A stretch of 34,854 nt of DNA from Cellvibrionaceae bacterium. Its GTDB lineage: Bacteria > Pseudomonadota > Gammaproteobacteria > Pseudomonadales > Cellvibrionaceae. The stretch covers positions 1 through 34,854 of the forward strand of contig JAGKXA010000039.1 in NCBI GenBank assembly GCA_021151615.1, in the 5' to 3' direction. Position 1 is the stretch's first letter. Every line of letters starts with the position of its first letter. Below, one piece after another: positions 1-6,923 of the stretch. A program made the position numbers and the translations under genes. The notes beneath the pieces were generated by a model that worked only from the letters and a program-made list of their open reading frames with translations, ran no database searches and was not told where the DNA came from.

Positions 1-1
1 G

Positions 2-127
2 CCCCATGTCAGTGTGGAGGAAGCGATGCGCACGGTGATCGCCTGTGGCAGTGGCTCGCAGGTGATCTCTGAAATTCCCGGCGGTGAAGCCAAACTGGAA
101 TATTCCAAAAACGAAAAAGGCCGCTAA
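2..127 (+). CDS. C-terminal end of a probable DUF502-family membrane protein (partial)
   Basis: An open frame enters from the left edge and stops with TAA at 125-127, giving the last 41 residues of a protein. The tail contains a VSVEEAMRTVIACGSGS segment, which resembles the conserved C-terminal 'MSVEEAL..IISGG' region of DUF502 proteins; these are small integral membrane proteins of unknown function. The membrane part lies outside the window, so the assignment rests on this tail alone. The final residues are charged (KNEKGR). The stop codon is the loop of a strong terminator hairpin. Confidence 0.45.
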   Translation, partial: PHVSVEEAMRTVIACGSGSQVISEIPGGEAKLEYSKNEKGR

Positions 128-139
128 GCGGCCTTTTTC
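113..139. terminator. Bidirectional intrinsic terminator with a stop codon as its loop
   Basis: A perfect 12-bp inverted repeat (113-124 with 128-139) has a GC core flanked by five A on the left and five T on the right. The 3-nt loop is the TAA stop codon of the upstream gene. The T-run serves the + strand and the A-run serves the - strand, so it can end both this gene and the convergent ComFB-family gene. Confidence 0.85.
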
Positions 140-180
140 ATTGATCAGTATTTTTGTATCCGAACATTATTTTTTGCCGG

Positions 181-621
181 CTATTCTTTTTTCTTCGCCT
201 TTTTGGCCGGTGCTTTATCTGCTTTGTGCGGTTCGCTTTTTTCTTTTACTGTTTTTTCCACTTTGACCGGTTTGTCGGCACGGGTTGAAATTAGCGCGAC
301 TTCAACCGGTGGCAAGCGCGGGTTTTCACCGCGTTCACGGCTTTCCACATAATTCAATGCATCAGTTACTGCCTGGGTAACTTTGCGCTCTATTTCCATC
401 ATGTCTTGCGGTGACATAAAGAACGTCATATCTACATCGTGGCGAATATAGCGCGGCGGCAAACGGTTCAAGGCTACACAGGCTACGTCGGCCAGAAAGT
501 CACGGTCACCCTGTTGCACACGCTCACTTTGATCAAAGACCTCCTGAACCACCAGTCGCTCGTAATAGTTATGCAGGAAATCCACTTCATCTTCCAGAAC
601 ATAGGTACGGTTAGTCAGCAT
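181..621 (-). CDS. ComFB-family protein (late competence development family)
   Basis: This 146-residue protein matches the ComFB family by its N-terminal pattern: an NRTYVLEDEV start, then a helical stretch with HNYYERLVVQEVF, and a middle with ALNRLPPRYIRHDVDM before MSPQDMMEIERKV. Family members are small dimeric proteins, and some have been reported to bind cyclic di-GMP. The C-terminal 40 residues are a lysine/alanine-rich, probably disordered tail (ending APAKKAKKKE) that goes beyond the core domain. A GAGG-type ribosome binding site precedes the ATG. The gene is the last of the leftward block, 54 bp after mnmC, and may be co-transcribed with it. The precise role is unknown; competence function should not be assumed. 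Confidence 0.75.
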   Translation of the reverse strand: MLTNRTYVLEDEVDFLHNYYERLVVQEVFDQSERVQQGDRDFLADVACVALNRLPPRYIRHDVDMTFFMSPQDMMEIERKVTQAVTDALNYVESRERGENPRLPPVEVALISTRADKPVKVEKTVKEKSEPHKADKAPAKKAKKKE

Positions 622-675
622 GGAACTGCCTCTCTGTGGCTATTTTTTATGGGATGCTAAGGAGTATAGACGCTG

Positions 676-2742
676 CTAACGCTTATTCTTAATCAAATCC
701 CGAATTAAAAATCGGGTGGGATTCAGTGCATTCACCAGGTCGCTCGCAACGGGTTGCGGCTCCTGATTGATATGGGCGGCAAGTATTTCTGCGCATACCG
801 GGGTGTAGGCAAGCCCCCGTGATCCATGTCCTATATTGATGTACAGGCCCGGAAGGTATTTGCCGGTTTCCTTAATGAATGCGCGCGCATTTTTGCGCAA
901 AGGGGCAAAGCTATCCAGAGTGGCCGCCAGGTCGGCAACCGGGCCTACAGCGGGTAAGTAATCGGGCAGGGTACAGCGGAAAGCGACTCGCCCATCCAAC
1001 GAATTAACATCCAGATTCCTCCAATCCTCTATCAGCCCTTGCAGGGGCGTACGCAGATTTTCCAGGTTGGTGAGATGGTCTTGCCCGCGTAACTCTTTGG
1101 ATTCCTCTTTCAGATTAAAGGTGGCGCCGGTGCAATGCAGGCCGTTTCTGGCTGGCGCGATATAGCCCTCGCTACAAATGACGGTTTTTATGTGTTGGCT
1201 GGATGAGGTTGCGGGTAAATAACTGATTTGTCCGCGAATGGATTTAATTGGCAAATGTCGGGTTTGGGCGAAAGCCTGTGCGTCGCTCGCAGTGGCAATA
1301 ATTACCACTGGTGCTCGCAATTCGGTGTCGTTATTGATGCACCACAAATCATTGTTGTATTGAATATCCTGCGCATCACACTCGCAAACTAACTTGATAA
1401 GCGGGTGATCAATCAGCTGTTTGCAAAGCTGTACCGGGCTAATCCAACCCGCGTGGGGAAAATAAAGCCCTCCGTGGTTTAAAGGTATTCCAGCAACAGA
1501 GCTTGCTTGTTCGGGCGTAACAAATTGCACCAGTTCAGTTGCAGTGGAAAATTTCTCGCGTAGTTGTGCATGTAATAGTTTTTCGGAATCATCATGGGCG
1601 AGCTGTAATACGCCGATTTTATCTCCAATGGCAGGCCAGCGCGCCGCATAATACGATTGCGCGAATTGCAAGCTGGTGAGATTAAAGGCCGCTTGCGCTT
1701 CTTCTTTGTGCGATAGTTTGGCATAGAGCACGCCTTGCGGATTGCCTGATGCCTCTGCAGCTATATTGCTGCTGCGTTCAAGCAAGGTAACTTTCCAGCC
1801 TCGCTCTGCCAACGCACGTGCACTGGTGCAGCCTGCTAATCCTGCCCCAATAATTAACGCATGTTTCTCTTGCAGGTTTATCGGGTTGTTATTAATGATC
1901 CAGGGCGATGGAAATTCGGAGAAACTTTTATAAAAAGGTTGTGGATAAAAAAAATCGTTGCAGGTATCGGCTAATACTGCTTTGAGCATTTCACGTTTGC
2001 GACCAAACCCTGCAACTTTTTGCAGCGAGAAGCCTGCGAACTTCAAACCTTTTTTAACGATTGCTGCAGCACTGAATGTTGCTGCGGTGGTTCCTGCTTT
2101 GCTTAAAAGATGAATACAGGAAAATAAATCCTCGCTCCACATTTGTGGATTTTTTGAGGGAGCAAATCCATCCAGAAACCAGGCATCAACTTTGGTTGAG
2201 TATTGTGTGTTGAGAGGATCGGTAGTCGTGAGTAGTTGTGCAAACCCGCGCGCGGCATCATTGATTATCAAGGTAAGCTTGATGCGTCCATCCATAAAGG
2301 ATAAGCGGTGAAAACCTTCGCCCACAATGCATGGGTAAGCATCGATGAGTTGTTGCGCCAAGTGTTGTAACCCAGGCCAGAGCGCCAGAGCACGTTGTAA
2401 ATCACCTTTGCCCAACGGAAATTTTTCCACCGTCACAAAATGCAACTGTGCATTGGCAGGAGCAGTTTCCAGCCATAAAGCCCATGCCGCCAAAAAATTC
2501 AGGCCAGAACCAAAACCGGTTTCAGCGATGACAAATTTTTCAGTGCTTTTTAATTGTTGCCAGCGTTCAGCGAGTTGGTTGTGTTGCAAAAAAACATGGC
2601 GTGTTTCTTCCAGACCATTGGCGCGGGAAAAATAAACATCGCCAAATACGCTGGATAAGGGTTGCCCATCCTCATCCCAATCCAGTTGGGCGTATTGAAT
2701 TTGATTTGAATTTTGTTGGGCGTCCGGTTGTTGATCACTCAC
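676..2742 (-). CDS. mnmC: Bifunctional tRNA 5-methylaminomethyl-2-thiouridine biosynthesis protein MnmC
   Basis: MnmC performs the last two steps of mnm5s2U34 synthesis in the tRNA wobble position. The C-terminal FAD domain removes the carboxymethyl group from cmnm5s2U and the N-terminal domain methylates the resulting nm5s2U with SAM. The N-terminal part has the SAM motif ETGFGSGLNFL (about residue 75) and the catalytic-region motif DAWFLDGFAPSKNPQMW. A Rossmann FAD motif, ALIIGAGLAGCTSARALAE, begins near residue 294. I prefer the GTG start at 2742, because GTGA overlaps the stop of the upstream flavodoxin gene by 4 nt and gives 688 residues; E. coli MnmC has 668. An ATG at 2775 would add 11 residues with no obvious homology. 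Confidence 0.95.
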   Translation of the reverse strand: MSDQQPDAQQNSNQIQYAQLDWDEDGQPLSSVFGDVYFSRANGLEETRHVFLQHNQLAERWQQLKSTEKFVIAETGFGSGLNFLAAWALWLETAPANAQLHFVTVEKFPLGKGDLQRALALWPGLQHLAQQLIDAYPCIVGEGFHRLSFMDGRIKLTLIINDAARGFAQLLTTTDPLNTQYSTKVDAWFLDGFAPSKNPQMWSEDLFSCIHLLSKAGTTAATFSAAAIVKKGLKFAGFSLQKVAGFGRKREMLKAVLADTCNDFFYPQPFYKSFSEFPSPWIINNNPINLQEKHALIIGAGLAGCTSARALAERGWKVTLLERSSNIAAEASGNPQGVLYAKLSHKEEAQAAFNLTSLQFAQSYYAARWPAIGDKIGVLQLAHDDSEKLLHAQLREKFSTATELVQFVTPEQASSVAGIPLNHGGLYFPHAGWISPVQLCKQLIDHPLIKLVCECDAQDIQYNNDLWCINNDTELRAPVVIIATASDAQAFAQTRHLPIKSIRGQISYLPATSSSQHIKTVICSEGYIAPARNGLHCTGATFNLKEESKELRGQDHLTNLENLRTPLQGLIEDWRNLDVNSLDGRVAFRCTLPDYLPAVGPVADLAATLDSFAPLRKNARAFIKETGKYLPGLYINIGHGSRGLAYTPVCAEILAAHINQEPQPVASDLVNALNPTRFLIRDLIKNKR

Positions 2743-3263
2743 AGGCCGAACTCTTCCTGCACTTGTACGCACCATTGCTGAATGCGTGAATCACTTAATT
2801 GGAATTCGTTTTCTTCATCCAGTGCCAGGCCAACAAAATAGTCGCCATTAGGTGTTAATGCTTTGGACGCTTCAAATTCATAGCCTGCGCGGGGCCAATA
2901 GCCGCAGGGTGTTGCCCCACGGTGCACCAGTTTGCTATGCAAATACCCCATAGCGTCGAGAAACCATTCCGGGTAGCCCACTTGATCACCCAAACCGTAA
3001 ATGGCAATTTTCTTGCCGGTTAAATCCAGCGAATCCAACTCATCCCAAATTTCTTCCCAGTCTTCCTGTAGTTCGCCGTAGTCCCAAGTGGGAATACCGA
3101 AAATTAAATAATCATAAAACTGGGTTTGGATAATAGGGGTGTCGGCAATATTGAAAAAATCCACGCGTTCTTCGCCGAGATACTTGCGAATTTTTTCGCC
3201 CGCCATTTCTGTGTAGCAAGTGGAGCTACCATAGAAGAGGCCGATGGTTTTAGGTTCAGTCAT
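2739..3263 (-). CDS. fldB: Long-chain flavodoxin FldB
   Basis: Flavodoxins are small FMN-binding electron carriers of the cytoplasm. The N-terminal FMN phosphate loop IGLFYGSSTCYTEMAGEKI is almost identical to that of E. coli FldB, as are GIPTWDYGELQEDWEEIWD and YGLGDQVGYPEWFLDA (the region around the isoalloxazine ring). The length of 174 residues matches FldB (173) and the long-chain class. It sits 8 bp downstream of a second flavodoxin-like gene and overlaps mnmC by 4 nt, so the three are very likely co-transcribed. The physiological redox partner cannot be read from the sequence. Confidence 0.93.
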   Translation of the reverse strand: MTEPKTIGLFYGSSTCYTEMAGEKIRKYLGEERVDFFNIADTPIIQTQFYDYLIFGIPTWDYGELQEDWEEIWDELDSLDLTGKKIAIYGLGDQVGYPEWFLDAMGYLHSKLVHRGATPCGYWPRAGYEFEASKALTPNGDYFVGLALDEENEFQLSDSRIQQWCVQVQEEFGL

Positions 3264-3271
3264 AGCAATTT

Positions 3272-3733
3272 TTAGGTGGTTAAATCTTGAATTAATAGTG
3301 CCCAGGCTTTTACCCAGTCGCGCGCCAGGGTTGCGGGATCGTCGCCGCTACAGGCATCTATGACCAGTGGTTCGCCAATTCGAACTGCGCCGAGATCCTC
3401 AAATGCGGCATCCAATGCTTTACCTCCTTCATTAAAGGTCGTATAGCTGCTGTCGGCCAGGTTAATGACACCGTAGCGACGCCCGGCAATACGCGGGTAA
3501 TCGCGGGTCAGATGTAAATACAGTGGCTGGATATTATCGGGCAATTCACCGGAGCCGGTGTTGGAATGGCAGAGCAGGATGATCTCACTGGCATCGCGCG
3601 CCAGATCTTCCGCTCGGGCATAAGTATTCAGGGAAACATCGTGGCCGAGTGCACGCAATTCTTCGCCCACCAGCTCGCCCACTTGCTCTGCGCCACCGTA
3701 AACACTGCCGATAAAAATCTGGATCTTGCTCAT
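3272..3733 (-). CDS. MioC-like short flavodoxin
   Basis: This encodes a 153-residue flavodoxin-fold protein starting at MSKIQIFIGSVYGGAEQVGE, where GSVYGGAE corresponds to the FMN phosphate-binding loop. The middle contains CHSNTGSGELPDNIQPLY, matching the 'THGAGDIPDNLSPFY' segment of E. coli MioC (147 residues), followed by RRYGVINLADSSYTTFNEGGKALD. I chose the ATG at 3733. The open frame extends further upstream to 3811, but that stretch overlaps trmL and shows no flavodoxin character. MioC has been linked to biotin synthase activity in E. coli. That role is not shown here, so no gene symbol is given. Confidence 0.85.
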   Translation of the reverse strand: MSKIQIFIGSVYGGAEQVGELVGEELRALGHDVSLNTYARAEDLARDASEIILLCHSNTGSGELPDNIQPLYLHLTRDYPRIAGRRYGVINLADSSYTTFNEGGKALDAAFEDLGAVRIGEPLVIDACSGDDPATLARDWVKAWALLIQDLTT

Positions 3734-3788
3734 ACTCTCATCTCTATAAGCTCTTGCGCCCTGATCAGGCGGGTTTGTTCGAGTCCGG

Positions 3789-4259
3789 TCAATTTGAAAG
3801 TGCGCCAGCATACCCTAATTGGCGCCAGGCTTCATAAACCATCACCGCCACTGCGTTGGACAGGTTCATGCTTCTACTATTTGCCACCATGGGAATGCGC
3901 AATACCTGATCTGTGGGCAGAGATTCGCGAATCTTCGCGGGAAGCCCGCGTGATTCCGGTCCGAATAAAAGATAATCATCCGCCAGGAATTGCGGAGCAC
4001 TGTGAGCACGTGTGCCCTTGGTGCTCAAGGCGAAAATTCGGCCGGGTTGCTCGGCTGCTAAAAACGCTTCCCAATTCGGATGAGTACGCACATCCTGAGT
4101 TTCCGCATAATCCATTCCGGCACGCGTTACGCTTTTTTCATCCAGCTTGAAGCCCAGTGGCTCGATCAAATGTAACTGGCAGCCAGTGTTGGCAGCCAGT
4201 CGAATAATATTGCCGGTATTGGGCGGAATTTCCGGTTCGAAAAGAACTATGTTCAGCAT
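3789..4259 (-). CDS. trmL: tRNA (cytidine(34)-2'-O)-methyltransferase TrmL
   Basis: TrmL is a SPOUT-class SAM-dependent enzyme that 2'-O-methylates nucleotide 34 of the leucine tRNAs with CAA and cmnm5UAA anticodons. The 156-residue protein has the expected N-terminus MLNIVLFEPEIPPNTGNIIR and the SPOUT knot motifs LLFGPESRGLP and RIPMVANSRSMNLSNAVAV. Length agrees with E. coli TrmL (157). It heads the leftward block; a 55-bp gap separates it from the MioC-like gene. It diverges from the MSHA operon, the two being separated by 83 bp that must hold both promoters. Together with mnmC it makes two wobble-position tRNA modification genes in one block. Confidence 0.95.
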   Translation of the reverse strand: MLNIVLFEPEIPPNTGNIIRLAANTGCQLHLIEPLGFKLDEKSVTRAGMDYAETQDVRTHPNWEAFLAAEQPGRIFALSTKGTRAHSAPQFLADDYLLFGPESRGLPAKIRESLPTDQVLRIPMVANSRSMNLSNAVAVMVYEAWRQLGYAGALSN

Positions 4260-4342
4260 TTGGCGTTTTCACCTTTTATGGTCTATGTTCTTTGGTAAAC
4301 GTTATGTTTCCGACGCCAATTATAAGCAAGAGTTATTAAATC

Positions 4343-5176
4343 TTGGCCACGCAGCAACCTTTATTAACGCACTGCGATTTTCTCCCTGTTGAGCAAGGTA
4401 TAGAGCCTGCGGAGTTGTTGCGAGCGCGACTCACAAAGTTGGGGCTCCAGGGCGTGCCCTGTAATTTAGTGATGGGAGCCGGTAACTATCAATTGATTTT
4501 GGGTGAGGCCCCTAAGGTTCCCCAGGAGGAGTTGGCAGAAGCCTTGCGCTGGCGAGTGAAAGATCTGGTGCAGTTTCCTATTGCAGAAGCCATTATCGAT
4601 GCGTTCTTTTTACCCGAAGACAGTGCCCGCGGTGGCAACCGTATGGCTTACGCAGTAATTGCCCAGCGCAAACAGATAGAAGCTCAGGTGAGTGCTGCGC
4701 GAGCTAGCGGCCTTGAGTTAAAAAATATTGATATTCCTGAATTGGTTTTGCGCAACCTTGCAGAAACTTGCTGCGATACCAAACGCGGTATTGCTGTTGT
4801 GAAATTGCATCAGGGCGGCGGCAGTTTGCAAATCATTCGCGACAGTAATCTCTATTTATCCCGCCAATTTTCACTCTCATACAACGCGGGTTTGTTGGAT
4901 GACTTGCCGGGTGATGCTCTGGTGCTGGAACTGCAGCGTTCGCTGGATTATTTCGAGCGGCAAATGCGTCAGGTTCCACCCAGTCATGTGTATCTCTGTG
5001 GCGAAAATGTTACCGCCGATAAAATCACTGAGGATATTCGTCGTTCTGTTGCGGTGAGCATCAATCTACTCAACCTTGAAAATGGTCTGCAACTGGCCGA
5101 CGGAATTGCCGAGCACAGTTTGTCGCTGTGTTTGCATGCCATAGGTGCTGCATTGCGTCAGGATAAGGTGGCCTAG
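4343..5176 (+). CDS. mshI: MSHA biogenesis protein MshI (PilM-like), possibly 5'-truncated
   Basis: The protein resembles MshI, the actin-fold PilM-like cytoplasmic component of the MSHA alignment complex. Typical segments are LRWRVKDLVQFPIAEAIIDA, AYAVIAQRKQIEAQ, and LELQRSLDYFERQMRQVP, the PilM/GspL-type motif. The only start I can propose is TTG at 4343, six bases after an in-frame stop (4337-4339). Family members usually carry roughly 30-40 more N-terminal residues (first beta strands) before the equivalent of THCDFLPVE, and these are absent. A neighbouring frame reads MFFGKR from 4285, a plausible MshI-type N-terminus, so a deletion or frameshift is possible. It is the first gene of the pilus operon. 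mshI2 begins one base after it. Confidence 0.8.
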   Translation: MATQQPLLTHCDFLPVEQGIEPAELLRARLTKLGLQGVPCNLVMGAGNYQLILGEAPKVPQEELAEALRWRVKDLVQFPIAEAIIDAFFLPEDSARGGNRMAYAVIAQRKQIEAQVSAARASGLELKNIDIPELVLRNLAETCCDTKRGIAVVKLHQGGGSLQIIRDSNLYLSRQFSLSYNAGLLDDLPGDALVLELQRSLDYFERQMRQVPPSHVYLCGENVTADKITEDIRRSVAVSINLLNLENGLQLADGIAEHSLSLCLHAIGAALRQDKVA

Positions 5177-5177
5177 C

Positions 5178-5864
5178 ATGCAGCAGATTAACTTATACCT
5201 ACCAGAATTTCAGCCCAATCGCGAACCTTTGCGTAGCATTCACATGCTTTGGGGGCTGGGAATTTTTGTGCTCCTGTTAATTGCTACCAGCTATTTTTCT
5301 GCTCAAAACAACCGTGCGCTTGTCAGCGAAATTGCCCAGCGGCAGTTACAGCTTGAGCAAATAAAAATCCAGCTGTCCCAACTGGAACAACAAAGGCCTA
5401 AAAGTAATCTCGCTGAGTTGGATGCGCAATCTCTTCATCTGGCGCAGGAGTTAAGTCGACGCGAACAAATTTATCAGGTTATCGCCAATAAGAACCTGGG
5501 AAATAACACAGGGTTCTCTGCGCATTTGCGAGCCTTGGGGCGCCAATCGTTGGATACTTTGAGCTTGCAGGCTTTTTCGCTATTGGCGGGAGGCAATTAT
5601 TTGGAATTTGCCGGTAAAACCAATGCGGTTGATCAAATTCCCTTATATGTCCAACGTTTGCGCTCGGAAGCTGTTTTTTCGCAATCTGCATTCGGCGTAT
5701 TGAATGCAGAGCCACAAGAAGATGAATTCGGAGTGTTTGCTTTTTCGCTGGCAAAACAAGTCGAGGGAAAAGGCCAGGAAGAATCCAAAACTGCAGTGCA
5801 GATGCTGATGGAATTGAATGCCGCTGCGAAAGATGGATCAACTTCTGTTGCGGGGCAAAATTAA
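5178..5864 (+). CDS. MSHA biogenesis protein, PilN-like (second MshI / MshI2)
   Basis: This 228-residue bitopic protein starts with MQQINLYLPEFQPNREPL, the short cytoplasmic motif of PilN-like proteins that docks onto the PilM-like partner. A transmembrane helix (about residues 26-45, WGLGIFVLLLIATSY) and a glutamine/leucine-rich coiled coil (about 50-100) follow, then a small alpha/beta periplasmic domain (LRALGRQSLDTLSLQAFSLL). The ATG at 5178 follows the mshI stop directly; an upstream extension of the frame lies inside mshI and is rejected. In Vibrio nomenclature the PilN-like piece is sometimes counted as part of, or a second, mshI. The 3' end overlaps mshJ by one base (TAATG). Confidence 0.85.
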   Translation: MQQINLYLPEFQPNREPLRSIHMLWGLGIFVLLLIATSYFSAQNNRALVSEIAQRQLQLEQIKIQLSQLEQQRPKSNLAELDAQSLHLAQELSRREQIYQVIANKNLGNNTGFSAHLRALGRQSLDTLSLQAFSLLAGGNYLEFAGKTNAVDQIPLYVQRLRSEAVFSQSAFGVLNAEPQEDEFGVFAFSLAKQVEGKGQEESKTAVQMLMELNAAAKDGSTSVAGQN

Positions 5865-6547
5865 TGGCAAATGTCGCTCAGCAACTAATGGAGAAAATCG
5901 ATGCTCGTATCATTCGCGAGCGAGGCCTCATTTTTATTACCTTATTGGCTGTGGTTTTTTTACTGTGGAGTTTTCTGTTGCAAAATCGTTTTGATACAGA
6001 ACGCAAACAGCTGGTGTTGCAAGAGCAGCAGATTGCCAGTGAGCAAAAAGCGCTGGAAGGGCGCATTACCGAATTAACCCTGGCGATGGCAAGTGATCCA
6101 GCTATCGCGCGCAAAAACGAAATAACGCAACTTAATCAACAGATAGCTGACGTTGAATCTCGCTTGTCCGGGCTGTCGCAAGGGCTGATTAGTGCGGCGC
6201 AGTTGCCCAAGGCTCTAGAAGATGTTTTACAAAAAACATCTTCTATAACTGTGCAGCAAGTTCGTACTTTGCCAGCTGCCGAATTGCGACTGGCGGCGAA
6301 GGTGGTTCCAGGTGCTGACGGAACTGCCTCGGTGGAAGAGGGCGGGACGGGAGTTTATAAGCACGGCATGTTAATTCGTGTTTCAGGCAGCTATCAGCAA
6401 TTGCTCGAATTAATGCAGGAAATTGAAGCTCTACCCTGGCGATTCTATTGGGAATCACTCGATTACCAGGTAACTAGTTATCCTGACGCTACTATTGACA
6501 TCCGCGTATTTACGCTGAGTTCAGAGGAGGGCTTGCTCGGTGTATAA
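5864..6547 (+). CDS. mshJ: MSHA biogenesis protein MshJ (PilO-like)
   Basis: This 227-residue bitopic inner-membrane protein has a short cytoplasmic N-terminus, one transmembrane helix (about residues 20-41, GLIFITLLAVVFLLWSFLL) and a long coiled coil rich in Q, E and L (about 45-105). A C-terminal periplasmic domain ends with MQEIEALPWRFYWESLDYQV, typical of MshJ/PilO. It is expected to pair with the PilN-like protein and link the cytoplasmic motor to the secretin. Its ATG overlaps the previous stop, and its 3' end overlaps the GTG start of mshK by 8 bases, so translation is probably coupled. Confidence 0.9.
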   Translation: MANVAQQLMEKIDARIIRERGLIFITLLAVVFLLWSFLLQNRFDTERKQLVLQEQQIASEQKALEGRITELTLAMASDPAIARKNEITQLNQQIADVESRLSGLSQGLISAAQLPKALEDVLQKTSSITVQQVRTLPAAELRLAAKVVPGADGTASVEEGGTGVYKHGMLIRVSGSYQQLLELMQEIEALPWRFYWESLDYQVTSYPDATIDIRVFTLSSEEGLLGV

Positions 6548-6893
6548 ACGATGCCTAAACCCCTTGCTGATATGTATTGGTGTAATTTTCTTTAGCGTGA
6601 GTGTATCTGCACAAAATGGTACTGATACAAATGAGGTGCGTGATCCAACAACACCGCTTGGACATTCAGTTGCATATGTAGCTGAAGAGGTGGAACAAGT
6701 GCTGGAGCTAAATTCCGTACTTATTAGCAAGCAACGTAAATTAGCCATTATCAATGGTGTCAGTTTGCGTGAAGGTCAAAACGTTCCGGGTGCTAATGGG
6801 ATTAGCATTCAACGCATACTGCCGCAAAAAGTGTTATTGCGGCAGGGTGATAAAGTCTGGGCAATAAATTTATCGCCCAGGATAAGATATTAA
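6540..6893 (+). CDS. mshK: MSHA biogenesis protein MshK (PilP-like)
   Basis: This small 117-residue periplasmic protein starts at GTG 6540. It has a signal peptide or N-terminal anchor (about residues 8-24, PLLICIGVIFFSVSVSA), then RDPTTPLGH, the 'DPTRPP'-type motif of MshK. A short beta domain with the pattern LNSVLISKQRKLAIINGVSL follows, like the GspC/PilP homology region. Its expected role is to connect the MshI/J complex with the secretin MshL. No ATG is available in frame near the 5' end, and the overlap with mshJ supports the GTG. Confidence 0.85.
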   Translation: MYKRCLNPLLICIGVIFFSVSVSAQNGTDTNEVRDPTTPLGHSVAYVAEEVEQVLELNSVLISKQRKLAIINGVSLREGQNVPGANGISIQRILPQKVLLRQGDKVWAINLSPRIRY

Positions 6894-6923
6894 TCGATGC
6901 AGGATTCAATTGAGGCAGTGACA

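Noticed and set aside
4147..4392. 81-residue + strand frame across the trmL 5' end and mshI start
   Set aside because: Not a gene in its own right; its later part (MFFGKR onward) is discussed only as a possible displaced mshI N-terminus.
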